DNA from: CAYLZW01 sp964388085
GTDB lineage: Bacteria > Myxococcota > UBA727 > CAYLZW01
Reading direction: 5' to 3'
Assembly (NCBI GenBank): GCA_964388085.1
Contig: CAYLZW010000283.1
Span: 1 to 7,490, forward strand
DNA: 7,490 bases
Part shown: in pieces, positions 6,538 to 7,490 of the stretch
Layout: the number at the start of each line of letters is the position of its first letter
How positions within the stretch are numbered: position 1 is the stretch's first letter
Made by a program: the position numbers and the translations under genes
The notes under the pieces: generated by a model
What the model was told of the DNA's origin: nothing
The model's input: only the letters and a program-made list of their open reading frames with translations
The model's database searches: none

Positions 6538-6561
6538 GACATCTAGGGCCTGGTCTTGGAC

Positions 6562-6577
6562 GCGCTCGCGCGAGCGC
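6562..6577. repeat. Perfect 16-bp palindrome upstream of the DUF4272 gene
   Basis: GCGCTCGCGCGAGCGC is its own reverse complement, with 8-base arms and no spacer. It lies 20 bases before the first possible ATG (6542) of the minus-strand gene, a position suited to an operator or a leader hairpin. With this base composition about one such perfect site per ten to twenty kilobases is expected by chance, so a function is only possible. Confidence 0.4.
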
Positions 6578-6801
6578 TGCGAACCTCGTCGCAGCCGTCG
6601 AGCACGAAGCAGGCCACGTCGTCACCGCGCGGGGCCGCCGTCCCGCCGTCGTCGCCGCGAGGGACAGCGAGGCGTTTCCCCTCACCCCGCGCGCGTGCGT
6701 CCCTTTCCGCTCCGGCGCCGGCTGCGCTGCAACGAGCGCGGCGCCGCAGAACCTCCCTTCCTCGCGGCGCGCGCGCTGCAAGCAGGGCCACGCAAAGGGG
6801 T

Positions 6802-6827
6802 TGCTCGCAGGAGGTGCTCGCAAGAGG
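6802..6827 (+). repeat. 13-bp tandem direct repeat upstream of the LOG-family gene
   Basis: TGCTCGCAGGAGG (6802-6814) is followed at once by TGCTCGCAAGAGG (6815-6827), differing at one base. Each copy ends in a Shine-Dalgarno-like purine run. No start codon in the LOG frame follows at a usable distance, so these are not obviously its ribosome binding site. They lie 35 bases before the proposed GTG start and could be a recent slippage duplication or a regulator-binding site. Confidence 0.7.
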
Positions 6828-6861
6828 TGAAAGAGCGGGCGCGACAGGCCACAATGGGGCC

Positions 6862-7490
6862 GTGCGTACTCCTACGAAGCCTCCTCCGCCGTCCGCCCCG
6901 CGGGCCGCCGCCCTCACCCAAGCCACCGCGGCGCCCGCTCCTGACGTCGTCACGCCCGCGCGCACGCCGCCGGATCGCTTCCAGGCCGGCGGCGCCGCGA
7001 GCGCCGCGCAGGCGTCCGCGCCGGCGAACGACGTCATGCTGCGCGAGCTGCTGCACGATCTCGAAGCGGGCATGCGCCGGCTCTCATCCATGCCCGCGGC
7101 GGTCACCGTGCTCGGCTCCGCGCGGGTGCGCGAGGGCGACGCGGCCTACGACGCGGCGCGCGTCCTCGGCGAGAGGCTCGCGCACGCCGGCGTGCCCGTG
7201 CGCACCGGCGCCGGTCCCGGCATCATGGGCGCGGTGCCAAGAGGGTATCTCGAGGGGCGCCGCGCGCTCGCGCAAGGTGACGACGACCCGCGCGCCCCGC
7301 AGCGCCTGACGCCGGGGAGCCAGGCGCCGAACGCCGACGAGGAGGACCTGCGCACGCAGGGCTTCAACATCGTGCTGCCCCACGAGCAAGCGATCGATCC
7401 CAGCATCGAGCACCACATGGCCATCAAGCACTTCCCCTTCCGGAAGCTGATGCTGTTCGAGAACACGCGCGCGCTCGTCACCATGCCGGG
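6862..7490 (+). CDS. LOG-family phosphoribohydrolase (TIGR00730, lysine decarboxylase-like), N-terminal part
   Basis: Truncated by the window end after 209 codons. LOG-family enzymes split nucleoside 5'-monophosphates, classically cytokinin ribotides, into base and ribose 5-phosphate; many bacterial members have no tested role and were once labelled lysine decarboxylases. Seen: the Rossmann-like opening AVTVLGSARV (80-89), the nucleotide loop RTGAGPGIMGAVPRG (114-128), GFNIVLPHEQ (167-176), and KHFPFRKLMLFE (189-200) with the conserved Arg-Lys. The window stops at MPG, just before the expected GGxGTxxE and its catalytic Glu. Residues 1-55 are Ala/Pro-rich, probably disordered. About 36 residues, rich in Asp, Arg and Pro, separate the nucleotide loop from GFNIVLP, longer than in compact LOG proteins. 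The start is uncertain: GTG 6862 fits where G/C-biased codon use begins, but its ribosome site is weak; the first in-frame ATG is 7036. Confidence 0.85.
   Translation, partial: MRTPTKPPPPSAPRAAALTQATAAPAPDVVTPARTPPDRFQAGGAASAAQASAPANDVMLRELLHDLEAGMRRLSSMPAAVTVLGSARVREGDAAYDAARVLGERLAHAGVPVRTGAGPGIMGAVPRGYLEGRRALAQGDDDPRAPQRLTPGSQAPNADEEDLRTQGFNIVLPHEQAIDPSIEHHMAIKHFPFRKLMLFENTRALVTMP

Larger units (their letters stand above)
6543..6861. other. Divergent intergenic region between the DUF4272 and LOG-family genes
   Basis: About 320 bases with no gene that I can support. Several frames stay open across it on both strands, but codon third positions lack the strong G/C bias of the real genes and no conserved protein motif appears. 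It should hold promoters for both divergent genes, yet no convincing -35/-10 or sigma-54 pair is visible. It contains a perfect 16-bp palindrome near the DUF4272 gene and a 13-bp tandem duplication near the LOG gene, listed separately. The last part, about 6790-6856, is purine-rich compared with its surroundings. Confidence 0.6.

Noticed and set aside
6765..6795. Sigma-54-like TGGCCCTGCTTGCA on the minus strand upstream of the DUF4272 gene
   Set aside because: The GG and GC elements are separated by eight bases instead of ten, so it does not fit the -24/-12 spacing, and it is over 200 bases from the gene.
6543..7106. Minus-strand open frame of 187 codons ending in TAG directly before the DUF4272 ATG
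   Set aside because: It overlaps the LOG-family gene antisense, has no recognised motif, and its codon third positions are not biased in the intergenic part.
6695..7309. Plus-strand Arg/Pro-rich frame with an ATG at 6854 that could be taken as the gene at the window end
   Set aside because: The LOG motifs are in a different frame, which runs open to the window end. The Arg/Pro/Ser composition is that of a shifted frame.

Overview
The window is very GC-rich, with strong G/C preference at third codon positions and long open antisense frames as a by-product. It resembles a chromosomal stretch from a myxobacterium-like delta-proteobacterium (Myxococcota, Polyangia type). This is inferred from base composition and from the Cys-rich, Asp-Ala-Gly-repeat, MopE-like and thrombospondin-type-3 lipoprotein and the DUF4272 protein, all common in that group. 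No mobile element, tRNA, rRNA or CRISPR array was seen.

Plus strand, 1-1228: the 3' end of a glutathione-dependent formaldehyde dehydrogenase gene (frmA/adhC type) overlaps by one base the complete gene for S-formylglutathione hydrolase (fghA/frmB type). Together they oxidise formaldehyde to formate through glutathione adducts. A small GC-rich hairpin fills the 36-base gap to the convergent next gene.

Minus strand, 6542 down to 1265: four genes in one direction with gaps of about 66, 27 and 10 bases, so probably one transcript. In transcription order they are a DUF4272 protein; a secreted lipoprotein made of four repeat families; a six-helix membrane adenylate cyclase with a HAMP domain and a class IIIb active site; and a PLP-dependent class III aminotransferase. 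The lipoprotein and cyclase lie in the same reading frame, separated by one TGA. The cyclase stop codon is embedded in the aminotransferase ribosome binding site, which suggests translational coupling. Why these four genes sit together is not evident from the sequence.

Plus strand, about 6862 to the window end: the start of a LOG-family (TIGR00730, 'lysine decarboxylase-like') phosphoribohydrolase gene with an Ala/Pro-rich N-terminal extension, cut off just at the PGG motif. Between it and the DUF4272 gene lies a divergent intergenic region of about 320 bases with a 13-bp tandem duplication and a 16-bp perfect palindrome.

Nothing here is an obvious new defence or mobile system. The most interesting items are the multi-repeat, probably calcium-binding lipoprotein next to the membrane adenylate cyclase, and the unusual N-terminus and internal insertion of the LOG-family protein.
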